From Calycina herbarum (Eukaryota > Ascomycota > Leotiomycetes > Helotiales > Pezizellaceae), in assembly GCA_001414485.1 (NCBI GenBank), contig LLEY01000027.1, forward strand, positions 124,001 through 188,000: a DNA stretch of 64,000 nucleotides, read 5' to 3'. Of this stretch, positions 45,767 to 58,200 are shown one piece after another. The notes beneath the pieces are model-generated. The model saw nothing but the letters and a program-made list of their open reading frames with translations. It had not been told where the DNA came from and ran no database searches. The first letter of the stretch is position 1, and every line of letters starts with the position of its first letter. Both the position numbers and the translations under genes were made by a program.

Positions 45767-48074
45767 ATGTCTTCTTCTTTCCTCTTAAAGGCTGGCGCTT
45801 TTGCGCTGGCTTACGCCGGTGTCGTGTCTGCGGACAAGAAATATACTTGCTCCACCGCAGACAACTATGAAGGTTCAAGCTTCTTTGATAAGTTTGACTT
45901 CTTTACGGTTTGTTTATCCATATTATTCTTAGACAGCTGCTGATTTATTACAGGGCATTGATCCAACGAGAGGATACGTCCAATATCAATCGAAAGATGT
46001 TGCACAATCGACTCAATTTGGTGGGGAGTTAGTAAAGATCACAAACAATCAAGCCTATATCGGGGTGGATTATTGGAACCAATATCAACCATATGGAGCT
46101 GGACGACCCAGTATTCGACTCGAGAGCAAGACTATCTACAATCATGGGTTGTTTGTCTTGGATGTTGCACATATGCCGGCCTCTGTTTGTGGAACTTGGC
46201 CAGCATTCTGGACGTTTTCCGATGTAAACTACCCAGCACAGGGTGAGATCGACATCTTAGAGAATGTCCACGAGAACACCGTTGGATTGAACGTCCTTCA
46301 CACATCACCAGGATTTTCCGTTGCTGGAAATCAAAAGGGATCGGTACAAACTGGTGCTCAATCAACATACAGCTGTGATGATACCGCTGAGGGCAGTTTA
46401 TATGGCTCTCAATACACCGGACAAGGCGTATGTACATTTTCTTTTTATTCTTTCAAACGCATCATTCTAGTCCATGAGAAGAATATATGCTAATATTTTG
46501 CAGTGTGTCTCTACCAACACTGATGCTAAGTCGTATGGCTCTTCTTTGAACGGTGCGGGTGGTGGTGTCTATGCTATGGAATGGACTAGCGAAGTGATTT
46601 CAGTATGGAACTTTGCTGCCGCAAACAACCCAGCTGATCTCAAATCCGGATCGCCAGATACTTCAAAATGGGGTCTTCCCACCTTCACCACCACTGGTGG
46701 AATTGGCGACATTGACTCCCACTTCAAAGACCACAAGATGGTTATTGATACCACTTTCTGCGGGAACTGGGCTGGCCAAGATTCTCTCTGGCAAGCAACA
46801 TCTTGCTACGACGCAGACAAATACCCAACTTGCTCAACCTATGTTGCTGCTAACCCAGCCAAATATGCCGATGCATACTGGTTGATTAACAGTGTAAAGG
46901 TCTACCAAAAGACCGATGCCAATTCCACAGTCAGTGACTTGCCTGTATCATCGACTTCTACTTCAGCCTCCTCAACTGCCACGTAAGTAATTATTATTCC
47001 AACCTTTCGATTATCCCACTAACACTTTTATTAGCGGCAGCTCAATCCCCTTGAGCACTGGTGTCCACTACACCAACGCTTCCTCAATTGCCACCCTAAC
47101 CCCAACCGGGGGCGACGTTCCTTTAACGACATCTACCGTATACACTACTAAAACGGGTACTGTTTTGTCATGTGCCGCTACTGTAACTAATTGCCCTGTT
47201 GGAGCTATTACTACGGAAACAATTGTACGCAACCTTTCCCTTTCTTCCCCTCTCCCTAGACTCCTCTCTGCCGGTTTAATCAGGAAATATTCTAATTTGT
47301 TGTAGGCCTTGTATACCACAATTTGCCCAGTCTCTGCCGAGGCAACACCTACCCCAACCTTGACTGGAGCTGATATCCCATTGACCACTTCCACTATCTT
47401 TAGCAGTAGGTACTCTCCAAGTTCTTCCCCCTCTTTTGGGTTGTTTTAAGAGAATTGCAACACTATTTTCTCCTCACACAACCCATTTCCTCCTCAGTTC
47501 CTCAAACATACTTCTAGAAATGGCAATACTGATTCTGAGATCATCCATAGCCAAGACTGGGACAATCACTGCTTGCCCTGCATCTATTACAAACTGTCCT
47601 CTTGGCTCCATCACCACCGAAGTCATCGCAATTTCGACCACAGTCTGCCCAGGTAACCCAACCGTAGCAAACATCGCTTCGACAACAGCCGTCTCTTCAA
47701 GCCTAGTCAAGACTTCTTCGCCATCCAATTTTGTTAAACCCAGCTCGATTGGTGTATTGGAAGTCTCTCCTGTCGCCTCGGTTCCAGAATCAGCTAAGCC
47801 AACCAGTGTTTCTGGAAACTCAGGGTTCTCAGCTGCTGCTTCCCCATCATGTGTTGGTGAAGGGTGTGCAGGCGTTGCAAAGCCAACAAGTTTTGTTTAC
47901 GCCCCAACCAAATCGGCTGGAAACGGAACTGCTGCTGGAACTGGTACTCTTACCCTCGGTAGCATTACTTTAGCAACCGGATCTGCACCAATTACCACCA
48001 ATGGTTCAGGTGTTCTCCGTGTTGGGAGTGGCATTGCCCTTGTTGTTGGTTTGATTGCCGCTTTTGTCATGTAG
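45767..48074 (+). CDS. GPI-anchored GH16 family glycoside hydrolase with Thr/Ser-rich tail repeats
   Basis: Six exons: 45767-45907, 45954-46427, 46504-46982, 47035-47224, 47306-47405 and 47551-48074; 635 residues, with reading frame and homologous phrases kept across every junction. The signal peptide is residues 1-22, cut after VVSA. The GH16 catalytic motif GEIDILENVH is at 144-153, with E145 as nucleophile and E150 as acid/base. CGTWPAFWTF and NYPAQG precede it, typical of fungal endo-1,3(4)-beta-glucanase-like GH16. After the catalytic domain come modules of the form T-x-TKTGT...C...TNCP-x-G-x-ITTE (two clear copies) and a Ser/Thr-rich linker. The last 17 residues are hydrophobic after a small-residue site (NGSG), a GPI-anchor signal. 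It likely acts at the outer cell wall. The fifth intron (145 bp) is the least certain. Confidence 0.85.
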
Positions 48075-48331
48075 ATTTCTTTCAACATTGACATTCTATG
48101 TACCAAAAATCAATAGGAGGATAGATGTATAGAAAATAACATGTTCTAAATATTTTTATATAATTCTTTCAACTGTTCCCTAGATCCTTGCTAAAAAAAA
48201 TAATAATATCACAAAACCAAGAAAGCTTCAAGTGAAAGAGAAAAAATGAATGTCTAGTTGCAAGGTCTACTAAAGTTCAATCAATCCGTAACATGGCAAG
48301 ACTCCCCGTCACACAGACTTGCTTGCTGGCT
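48075..48331. other. Convergent 3' spacer
   Basis: Short gap between the convergent GH16 (+) and aldo/keto reductase (-) genes, with AT-rich stretches suited to polyadenylation on both strands. No gene. Confidence 0.6.
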
Positions 48332-49813
48332 TCAATGTCTGCCAATTGCCTATAAGAAAGATTAGTTAAAACCCTCTTAGAACATGCTTCTTACTATGTT
48401 ACATACCCTGGCTTCTTCTACACCCTCGAAAGCAAGACCCATTCTCACGACAGCAGCCGGATTGTATGCAGAAACGTGTTTATCTCTTGCACCAGATAAC
48501 ATCGAGTAAGGGTATCCAAGGTCGAATGAAGAAGCGGAGTCAATCTCATTCATTTCGTCCTCTGAAAGATCGATATTGATGGCTTCAATATTACTCTGAA
48601 GATGATCGACACGTCGACCTCCACAAATCGGGAAAACATAAGGAGCCTAGATGTGCCGGTGAGTATTTTTTTCGGTTTCGTTTTTAAATGAACGCCCACC
48701 TTGAGTGTCAAATATCTCAGAGCCACAGTTGTGGTTGTCGTTCCCTTCCTTTCCGCAATTGGCTCCAGCACTTTAACACATTTCTCAAACATCTCATCAG
48801 AAGAACCCCCAAGATCTCCATGAGTCGTTCTTCCGCCTTTATCGTCTTCGGGTCTCTTGATAGTTGAGCTCTTGAGTTTCCCTCCACCAAGCGGACTCCA
48901 AACAGTGATTCCCACTACAGAACCTCGAAGTTAGTATGCTTCTTTAGGAATGCTTAAGGAGTGGATTGAGTCAGAGGCTCAAGAGCCATTGTAGAAATTT
49001 CGAGATCAGGGAATGTCTTAGCCCTAGGATTTACCCAAAGAAGCCATTTTACTCAGAAAAACTGGGTACTCACTACCTTGATCCTTGCACATAGGAAGAA
49101 CTGAACGCTCAATTTCACGCTCAGCAACGTTCCATCGTCCTTCATAAACAACAAAAGGAGTGAGTCCATGTTGACGGGCAAAATCGTTAGCCTTGACAAC
49201 CACCCAAGCTGGCCAGTTACTGACACCGAGATACAAAACCTTCCCACTCTTTACCACATCATCCAATCCCCTCATTAACTCCTCAATAGCAGCCGTTCCT
49301 TCCCAAGCATGAACATAGAGAATGTCAATATAGTCCGTTTTCAAATTCTCCAAACTCTGTTGTAAAGATAGGCGAAGACTTTTCTTGTTATTGCCCCCGT
49401 AATTAGAGAGAATCGTTCCGGGCTTTTGGGAAGTGGCGAATTTGAAGGGGACGGTGTATTTGGTTGCGATGACCATTTCATCACGACAGCCGCGGATGGA
49501 AAGCCATTCTCCGATCCAGGATTCGGATTCACCTTCCATGTACATGTTTGCTGTATCGAGGAAGTTTCCACCAGAGGAGTGGTAGTGGTCAAGGATGGAG
49601 AAGGCCGTTTCTTTGGTGCACTCTCCGGTTAGTTGTTTCCTGGGTGTTTGTTAGTGTTTGAAGGGGAATGTTTAGGTGGGGATTGGAGTACCAAACCTCT
49701 CCAAAGTTCATGGTACCGAGACAAATGGGTGAGACTTTTAGAGAGCATGTGGGACTGAGAAGTCGGTGTTGACCGAGAGGAGCGTCAGGTTTATCGGTTG
49801 GTTGGAATGTCAT
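48332..49813 (-). CDS. Aldo/keto reductase, aryl-alcohol dehydrogenase type
   Basis: Five exons on the minus strand: 49813-49692, 49639-49074, 48914-48700, 48646-48407 and 48349-48332; 386 residues, the usual length for the fungal aryl-alcohol dehydrogenase / norsolorinic-acid-reductase-like group (AKR9). Motifs: ICLGTMNFGE at the barrel start; GGNFLDTANMY with catalytic Asp and Tyr; MVIATKYT with catalytic Lys; DYIDILYVHAWEG with catalytic His; LGVSNWPAW; GITVWSPLGGGKL for NADPH binding; and FPICGGRRVDHLQSNIEA near the end. These NADPH enzymes reduce aryl or polyketide-derived aldehydes and ketones. It is divergent from the Zn2Cys6 gene, which could regulate it. The tiny last exon (five codons plus stop) is the weakest part. 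Confidence 0.85.
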
Positions 49814-50483
49814 TTTGACTCTTTGGTGGTTGTGTTCTAGAAGATCTTTCTGTGGGTTTGAATTATGAATTGACTCAGTTGAATTGGTTGTTTTTAAATC
49901 TTAATCAAGGGAAGTCTCCAGTCTATTTGTATTTCTTCGATCTTCATATTTCCATTGTACAATCTTGGAGATTACGTCTCTCTGCGGATTTAGGAGCATC
50001 TCACAGTCAACATGGTCAAAGCCAAGAATATCAGCCAGTCCCCCTTTCTTGGGTGTATTGATTCTGACTGGATAATTATTTTTGTGTAACTGGCCTCACG
50101 ATGGAGAGTAAAAGTGGCATTAAAATTCAGGTTCGTACCTGCCCACCTGTTCGTTGTTCCAACTCTCTAGGGTAATTTGAGTAGATTATTCTAAAAATTA
50201 GAACAATTTAAACTGTTAACCTGGATATATGGAACAATCAACTTCAATTGTTTCAGCTGTTTAGGTAAATACATTAGATTATCCTATAGAGTTGGATCAA
50301 CGAGGTACCTATCTACTGCCGCTTTTCTTCCAGGAGGCCCTCTTCGCACTCACGTGCTCGGAAGTTCGGACAAAAAATCCGGACGAAATGGAAGATCTCA
50401 CCAAACCTCCCCTCCTTCCTTTTAACTTTAGATAACACGTACAGTCTCTATTACGAATCAATAACTAATCTCTGGATATAAAA
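49814..50483. promoter_or_regulatory. Divergent promoter region, with foldback element
   Basis: 670 bp between the reductase (-) and the Zn2Cys6 gene (+). It contains a MITE-like inverted repeat at about 50129-50335. No CGG-N-CCG palindrome of the usual Zn2Cys6 type stood out by eye. Confidence 0.5.
50129..50335. repeat. Small foldback (MITE-like) repeat
   Basis: The left arm reads GGTTCGTACCTGCC...CGTTGTTCCAACTCTCTAGGGTAAT and the right arm reads ATTATCCTATAGAGTTGGATCAACGAGGTACC, its inverted partner with mismatches. Related sequence lies at 55675-55745 and 58935-59025. About 200 bp long with an AT-rich centre. Confidence 0.6.
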
Positions 50484-52667
50484 ATGAATCCTCCGAACTC
50501 GTCCGAGGGTGCTATTGTGAAAAAGACTTTTCGGAAAGGAACCCAAAGTTGCGTTCAATGTGAGTCTTAGCTCCGCTGTTAGCTCCGACCCGCCGCCTTG
50601 GCTCACAATCCTTTTGAACAGGCCGCCGTCGAAAAGTAAAATGCATTTTCACACCTGGAAATCGGAAGGTGTGCCAGCAGTGCGTTGCTCATGGATCAGA
50701 ATGTATCGACCAGAGACAGGTCTTTGGAGAGATTCGTCGGGATGAGACTTTGAGGGAGAGAGTTGCAAGGCTTGAGTCTTTGCTTCATGATGTTTTGAAG
50801 GATACGAAGGATAAGGAAAGACCTAATGATCAGGATATTACCGAACTTGTGAACTTGTCCGAGGAGGTTTCTGAGGAGGCTCCTATTGCTGGTGTGGAGG
50901 ATAGGGCACCGATGGTTCTGCTTTTGGTTGAGAGTGAGGTGAGTTATGAATCACGATTTCCTCCCTCCCAATATTCAAGATTTACATTAAATCTCAGATT
51001 ATTGGGTGGAGAAGTGGAATTGGTGGCTCAGGCTTACTTTCTTTAGGTCGTACTTGCAAAACCAACTGAAAATTCGCCAGTTTCGCAAGAAAAAAGGATA
51101 CGTCAAAAGCCTTCCACAACCAAACACAAACATCTTTGCAATCTTATACGCTCATCGCTCCCGTCATTCACAGAGTTGATAGGTATTTTAAGAAAAAATG
51201 CCTCATGGTGGGCGCAATGGCGCGAAAAAACCTTCGGAAATAAGGCTGCTCCAACCGAGACATTGTCCCAGTACGCAACACGCGTATACTACACCAACAT
51301 TGTGACGGAAATGGCTCTTCTGGCTTTTTCTTATGCTCGATCTACTAATTCTGACAATGAACGGATTCTGGACTTGATTGAAAAGGAAATCATTGCGGAC
51401 TTTGAGGTTGCATCAACGATAGAGGGTCTGGAGGTTATCATTTTGCAGGCGAGGTATTATTTGGACGTCGGTAAACCAAGAAAATCATGGTGTGCTTATC
51501 GTCATGGCATAATGATTGCACAAGTCAAAGTAGGCTGTCTTCTGTTCCCACTTTCGAGCACAACTTTAATGCTATTCTCAGAACCTCCATCACCACCACT
51601 CCCAGTCACATTTACATGCGAGCATCTGGCATACCCTGTACTCCGGGGATTTGTTCACTTCTCTTCTTCTCGGCCTGCCATACGGAATCTCTCCAGCCCA
51701 TTGCTCTTTCGCCAATAATACCCCTATCAGCGATGACATTTTCACATTCGCCACTCAACCTTTTACAGCCCGACTCTTCTCAGTTGCTAGTAAAATAATC
51801 GATCGAAATCAGAGTCCTGATCCTCCTTCACTGCCTGGAACCCTAGAGATGGATGAGGAGTTGGAGTCAATCGCCTTGATGATGCCCCAACCCTGGTGGA
51901 ACATCATCTTTCACTCCGACAACCCAACGGAAGAAGACAGAGAACCTTTATACACGCAAACGTTATTTTATCTTCTCAAAAGTTATCTCCATCTCCCATT
52001 TGTCCTCCGTACGGCCTCCGATAAAAAGTTCAACCACAGCAGAATTTCTTGTATTGACTCAGCGCGAGAGATGGTAAAACGACATCATATGCTGAGGTCC
52101 GAAGTCAACGGGGAGGCTTTGTTCCACTGCAAAACACAAGATTTTGTGGGCTTCATGGGAGCTGTAATAGTCTTAATCGGGATCTATCATTCGATTTCAA
52201 CACAGCTCATCTCAGACTGGAAGTTGTTGGAAATCACTCTATCCCTCTTTCGTGATATTTCCGAGAAAGAGGTTGGATGCAGAATGACTTCTCAATGTGC
52301 TTCTGCTCTGGATACTCTTATGAGTCTCCCAAAGCGTACAAATGCTGAGGGACCGAGGAAAATCCAAATACCACATTTTGGGGTCTTATCGATGAACCCC
52401 ACTGTTCCTATTTCGACTCCTACAACAAGTCCGAAAAACGCGGAATTACCTCCTCAGATTCCAACACAGCCACAGACAGGCGGTGATATATCGAACTCTT
52501 CCTTTGAAGCTTTGTATGGTCTTGAGAATCAAGATCTTTTGTATAACGGGCCGCATGCTTCGAACTTCGGATTCGATCAAATGCCAGTAATGGGCGAAAA
52601 TGATTTTGATTGGATGGATCTTTCAAACTTGGATATTGATCAGAATTGGAATATGTTTCTTCAATGA
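50484..52667 (+). CDS. Zn2Cys6 fungal transcription factor
   Basis: Four exons: 50484-50559, 50622-50938, 51047-51529 and 51582-52667; 653 residues. The DNA-binding cluster, interrupted by intron 1 at its second cysteine, has C23-x2-C26-x6-C33-x9-C43-x2-C46-x6-C53 with the basic RRRKVKC stretch. A short linker and a coiled-coil dimerisation helix follow (LRERVARLESLLHDVL). The middle region shows the fungal-specific transcription factor domain features LYSGDLFTSLLLGLPYGIS and MMPQPWW. The C-terminus is acidic and aromatic (ENDFDWMDLSNLDID), like an activation domain. It is nuclear by family. The gene is divergent from the aldo/keto reductase, a common arrangement of regulator and target. Intron 3 was chosen to keep frame and the family phrase. 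Confidence 0.85.
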
Positions 52668-53023
52668 TGAGGCGGCAAAATAAATAACACTGATGTATGG
52701 TTTTGATAACTTTTTAGATGGATTCGTTACGTCGCTTCTATTCCTCTCTTTCACCTTATTCCAAGTTCTCAAGTGAATTTTGAAAACTAGTAACTAGGTT
52801 TGTTAGATGGCTGGCTGCAAGTGGGTTTCACTCCTGTTAAAACTGGAAAGAAGCTGGCTTCAATTAGTGAATAAATGAAGTGCTTGGGCACTAATACCCC
52901 GCTTCTATAGGTCACGAACTATAACTCCCAGCTCTCTTCGATTCTCTTGATAACTTCGACACAAAAGTCAAACATAAAACCAACTTAACCAACACAGTCA
53001 AAAAGCTGTTCGTACTCACAATC
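52668..53023. other. Spacer upstream of RNase III-like gene
   Basis: About 350 bp holding the transcription factor's 3' end and the promoter of the RNase III-like gene. No gene or repeat recognised. Confidence 0.5.
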
Positions 53024-53575
53024 ATGGCGAGGGAACAAAACAAACCATCTATGATCCGGGGAATTGAGCGAATCATCCAATACACTTTCCAAGACAAAGA
53101 CATAATTTGGGAGGCATTGCAAGCGCCAGGATCTGGTTACCGAATGTCTGGAAATCGACACATTGACTCGAAAGGCAATAAGCGAATGGCACTCTTGGGT
53201 GATGCATATGCAAGAGTGGTGGTTCTAGAGGAATGGTTCGGTCGAACAACTAGTCGTCCAATGAGACCATTAAGACTCGGTGAGTTTAGAAGAAAATCTT
53301 ATGACAAGAATGGGAAACTAAGACTTTGGTGGTGGATAGTGACGGCTACTCATTGGCACGACACCTACATGTGCAATGAGAATCTCGCAAAAAATTGTGA
53401 TGAGAAGAATATTTGTCAGATTATCAATTTGAACACCACCCACGAGATCGGAAAGCGAACCAAAGCGGATACAATGGAGGCAATTTTTGTAGATGTGGTT
53501 CAGGATGGAGGTATGGAGTCGTTGAAGAGAGTTTTGAGTTTGTTGGGACTTATACCGGCTCCAGGAGAGGTCTGA
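53024..53575 (+). CDS. RNase III-fold protein with partly lost catalytic site
   Basis: Intronless 183-residue frame. It resembles a single RNase III domain: the signature-like block NKRMALLGDA (residues 52-61) aligns with N-E-R-L-E-F-L-G-D-A/S, and KADTMEAIFVDVVQDGG (147-163) with A-D-V-F-E-A-x-x-x-A-V-x-x-D-G-G. D60, D149 and E152 match three of the usual metal-site residues. The two glutamates of the signature are replaced (Glu to Lys at 53 and Glu to Ala at 56), so activity is doubtful. There is no double-stranded RNA-binding domain and no signal peptide. It may be a small stand-alone RNase III homologue of the kind seen in fungal genomes; the role is unknown. Confidence 0.65.
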   Translation: MAREQNKPSMIRGIERIIQYTFQDKDIIWEALQAPGSGYRMSGNRHIDSKGNKRMALLGDAYARVVVLEEWFGRTTSRPMRPLRLGEFRRKSYDKNGKLRLWWWIVTATHWHDTYMCNENLAKNCDEKNICQIINLNTTHEIGKRTKADTMEAIFVDVVQDGGMESLKRVLSLLGLIPAPGEV

Positions 53576-55270
53576 CTTCGGGTTTTATACCTGGATTCGG
53601 AATGTTGAGAACATGGTAAGCTACCTGCTCTGCTGTCTTATTCTGATTAACATGCTCACAATTTCAAATTTCAGCTTGCCGAAATCTGGAGAGCGATTTC
53701 GAGTGCCGTGACGAGGTTTTGAGCTAGAGACAAGGATTAGGTAAACCAGTAACTGAACATCCAAACTCTTTATTGTGAGTTGAAGGCCCCCACCCGCTTA
53801 GGCGAAAATTCAATCCTTCGGCGACACTCTTCAGTACAGTGATTGGCACTACACGATTGAATGTATTAGGGGACCTAACTTATTGTGGAATCAATGGGGC
53901 CATATTTCCTTAACTGAGGAATTGCGAATTGTTGAAAACCAATTGGTTTTCTTAGGGGCTTAGGTACCTTGCACTTAGTGACTGAGAACACCCCCTTAAC
54001 CCCGGGGTCGAGAATTATGAACCCAACTTTCTAATTCTTCTAATTCTTCTAATTCTTCTTATACAATACTTAAATCTTTCCTGGACTTTTTTATCAAAAT
54101 TAAACTAGGTCTTTAGGTGACTTTTGAATTTCACGTGACATCTGGAAAACTTTGGGTGCTAGTATATCTATTTGTGATGCATTTCCAGGAAATCAGACAC
54201 GAGGATTGACCCAGAAACATCATGTTCAAGCTGGCTATGGGACACATCACGTGGCTAAAAACCTGGTCACGTTTTTGAAAACCGACGCGTATTTGGCTAC
54301 GGCCGACCAAAGAGCCCCTCAGGGCTTCTTTCAACAACATCTCTTCATCCGACTTTTCTAATTGCCGTCTTTGACTTTTCCGACCTGCTAGAGATTATAT
54401 TGCATCCCAGCGGAGCCGTTAATGTACTCCAAGCCAATAGGAAGACTCGTCTTCACCTTCCGTCATTACCTCATCATACCAGGCTTCTCGCTATTTGTTC
54501 ACGATTCTACTGACATGCATAGGATGACACGAATTGGTGCCAAAGTAAGCCGGGATTCCTGCCGAAAAGCATGTCAGAAATCTTCAATTATCCAATAATT
54601 GGCCAACCCCAAATACTACCCAGTCGAGAACACTGCTGACAACAAGAGCGGCACCGCATCAGAACCAGGAAGATGTATATCTGGTAAGATTTCTAGCCAT
54701 CCCAACACCCTCTTTATAACTAAAAGATTACTTCAGCTGATGAATTGACCCGTAGGAACTGTTTACCAGCTTCCCGGGTTTTCGCTGCTTTCTCTCATCG
54801 AAAGGTCGGTGCCCCGGGGACCCTTTCTAGTGCCGCTCTCCCTTTCTCGCCTGGTGGTTGAATCTCACCGCTTCCACTTACTCGAGGTGGTGCAAATATA
54901 CCCTGTGAGACCTCCGTGAGAGCAGTCGAATGCTGGCAGTCAGATAAGTACTCAAAATAAGCCCGACCTTGGCATTGCAATGAAGGCGGTATGGGAACGG
55001 TGAACCTCAGAATCCAGGAAACCTCACTCGCCTTGGGGAGTTTTCTATTTCATTTTCGTTTCCCGCTCACAAGAAGTCCCCTCTTTCACAATTGTCGGCT
55101 GAGTTGATGCATTTGAGGTTATCTTTTGATTTAGTATCGTGGCTGGTAATAGCCATCTGCTATTTTCATGCCGCGTGAGGTACAACCTTCCCAACGTGGG
55201 TCTCTTTGGTTGTCCAGCTCTCACCAATCCAATGGCCAATTCGGCCCGGGAACAGCACGAGAAGTAGAAG
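53576..55270. other. Gene-poor region before the STAND gene
   Basis: About 1.7 kb. A CTAATT/TTCTAATTC repeat runs over 54031-54060. GTGACATCTGG and CACGTGGC-type words occur, but no domain-bearing frame is present. The proximal part will be the NLR gene's promoter; the convergent or antisense frames seen here lack support. Confidence 0.5.
54031..54060 (+). repeat. TTCTAA-type short tandem repeat
   Basis: Three to four copies of a 9-bp unit (TAATTCTTC) in AT-rich intergenic DNA. Confidence 0.75.
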
Positions 55271-58200
55271 ATGGCTGAACCTCTTTCGATCCTTGGCGCC
55301 GCATCTGCTGCCACGTCCCTCGTTGACCACGGGGCAAAGACAATCAATTTGCTTGCGATATTTACAAGACATACCATGACCTGGCAGCAACTGCTGCAAC
55401 TCGAACAAGTAAGCTTTGTGGCAATATTCCCGAGCAGATAGCTCACGAAAGCACCAAGCGAGGAAAGTTTACTCGCTAATATTTCTCCTTTGACCGACGG
55501 AACTCTCTTGCTTGGCAACGTTCGATTCCCCCCCTCGCGGCAGACAACAAAAGCGGCTGTAAATATCTCATTCTGCCAACCTTCTATGTATTGCTCTAAA
55601 TACTTTAGCAATCAACCTTTATTGTTCGAAGCCACCTGGGTTAATATTCCAAATTATCACAAGTATTGAGGTTAATCCTGTTGAGTTACCCTAGAAAAGT
55701 GGAACAACGAGGTGGGTAGGAAGGCGCGAATTACTGCCGCTTTTATTATCTACCGCGAGCCCCCCCTTTCAACACTATGTGCTTCGATTTTCCATGTACT
55801 CCCACGTCACCGGCTGATATGATGACAGCTGATTGATCTCGCGAGACTAGTTGGGAGAAACCCGGCTCTTGACACGCCTTTGATCGGAAGTATTGTCCAC
55901 ACTTGTGTTACGTACACGAAGCAGTTCCAACACGATTTGCAAAATCTGGCAGTCGGGGCCGCTGATTCCCGCCGAACGAGACTAGTGAAAGGAGTGTCAG
56001 CATTGGTTAAAGAAAAGGAAACTTCCCGGTTGTTCGGCAATCTTGAAAAAGAAAAATCTTCGTTGCTGATAGCAATTGCTGAGGTCAACTCGTAAGTCTC
56101 CTGCCAGTCATTTTTGAGGCGAATTTCTAATCAAGGTACAGAACTCTCTCAAATTCTATCAACTCTGAAGTCAAGAAAACACGGTTAGACACCGGAGAAT
56201 TCTGTGTCGTTGCAAAAAGCCTGTCATCCACGCTTAGTAACTTTGAAAATATGGCTCCTCATATGCAGAGTACACTAGAAGACGTACAGTCGACACTCCG
56301 CAGTCTTAGTGTGCATGCAAACGATTCCTCGTCAGCCAAATTACCGCTCACTAGAAGTTATTATCAGGTCCCGCATGGACGTCTCGTCCATGATTTTATC
56401 GGTCGTGACAACATTTTGGCCAGGATTGAAGTGGCACTCAGTTCCAAACAAGCCCGCGGAACTCATGTTGTTGTGTTGAGAGGACTTGGTGGTCAAGGAA
56501 AGTCACAAATTGCTCTCGAGTACTGCAGACGGGCAAAGGAAGAAGGGGTTGGTGTTATTATATGGGTTGATGCAACTTCGGAGGCTAGTGTCAAGAAAGG
56601 ATTTCAGACCATTGCGGAAAAGTTCAAGCGACACGACGAGTTTGTGACTGATACAGAGGTTGCCGATTACATCGTTGAGAAGTTAAGAGATTGGCAGGCT
56701 CCCTGGCTGATGGTCTTTGATAACTATGACGACGTTGTTAGTTTCAACAACATCCGAAATTATCTCCCCGAAGGAGATGGTGGACGAATAATCATTACCA
56801 GCAGACACCCATCATCGGAGGATTTGGCCCACCATATCGTTTCTAGGATTCATATTGAAGGGCTCTCTGAGAGTGACGCTCTGGATTTATTATGGACAAC
56901 GTCTTACTTTGGCCAAAAGAAATTTCGAGCCAGTGAGATTGAGGGAGCGAAATGGATAGTCCACAAACTTGCGTGCCACCCACTTGCCATCACCCAGGCT
57001 GGTTCGTTTATCAAGCAGCAAAAGATACGAATCGAGGAATTCATGAACCACTATGACAAGAAAAGAGAGAAAATACTGAAACATACACCACTACTCTCTC
57101 AATATCGGAGAAATATTAGCAGTGAGACAGAGAATGAGATATCTCTCAGCGTGTTTACAACGTGGGAGCTCTCGTTCTTGCCTCTCATGGATTCGTCAAA
57201 CTGCGGCAAGGAGAAAGCTGATCTTCTCACCTTGTTTGCATTCTTCAACTTCAGAGATATTTGCGAGGATTTATTTGCTGGTTATTGCAAGCGAGCACAA
57301 GGTTCCGAAGATCATTTTTGGCCTGCGAGATGCTTATTGCCTTGCATCGGTTCAAAACGCCCAGAAGAGAAGATTCTCGTGAAGAACTCTCTGGAGGAAA
57401 AAACTCTGGCAGAGCAAAACCAGTGGGATAGTGACTCATTCGTGCGGATCTTGGATGATCTAACGCAAACTTCGCTCGTTCAGGCTTGGACTCGAGGAGA
57501 AGATGGATTTTGCCATTTCTCACTCCACTCATTGGTGAGAGACTGGATTCGACTTCGGACGAGCGAAGAGGAGCGGCAGTACTATTCGATTCTATCTGGC
57601 AAGATAATCACGGGATATCTCATCGACAATTACCATCAAAGGTCTTTCAGGTTGAAGCTGTCGAAACAATGTGCCCTGCTTGCACACATAAGCGATTATC
57701 TCGAGAATACAGCAGCATTTTCAGATAACGAAGAGCTAGACAATGTCGATGACTGGATTGGCTCATTTCTAGTACGATGCGGAAGATACAAAGAAGGAGA
57801 AACCGTGAGGAAAAGGTTACTCAATTCTCGACAGTCGACTCTCGGTCTTCAGAACGCCTCGACATTACAGGCCATGAATCATCTTGCAAACATCTTCGAC
57901 CGCCAAGAAAAACTTGACTTGGCCGAAGAGTTATTTCGCAGAACTCTGAAAGGCAAGCAATCCGTACTTGGCCTGGAGCATCAAGGAACGTTCAAAACTA
58001 TGGCGGATCTCGCGTGGGTTTTATATCGGAAAGGAAAGTTCGCGGCCGCAGAGAAGATTGCCCGTGAAGCGGTCGAAGGGCAGGACAACAATATAGGGAA
58101 GATTCGACAGACTTCCTTCAATAGTCTCGATACATTGGCACAAATTCTACGAGCACAAGGAAAGTATGAAGAGGCCATGGTATATCAGCAACGATCCTTG

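Noticed and set aside
55045..55611. Minus-strand 188-codon frame antisense to the STAND gene's first exon
   Set aside because: The opposite strand encodes the conserved MAEPLSILGAAS start of the STAND N-terminal domain; the minus frame has no domain logic.
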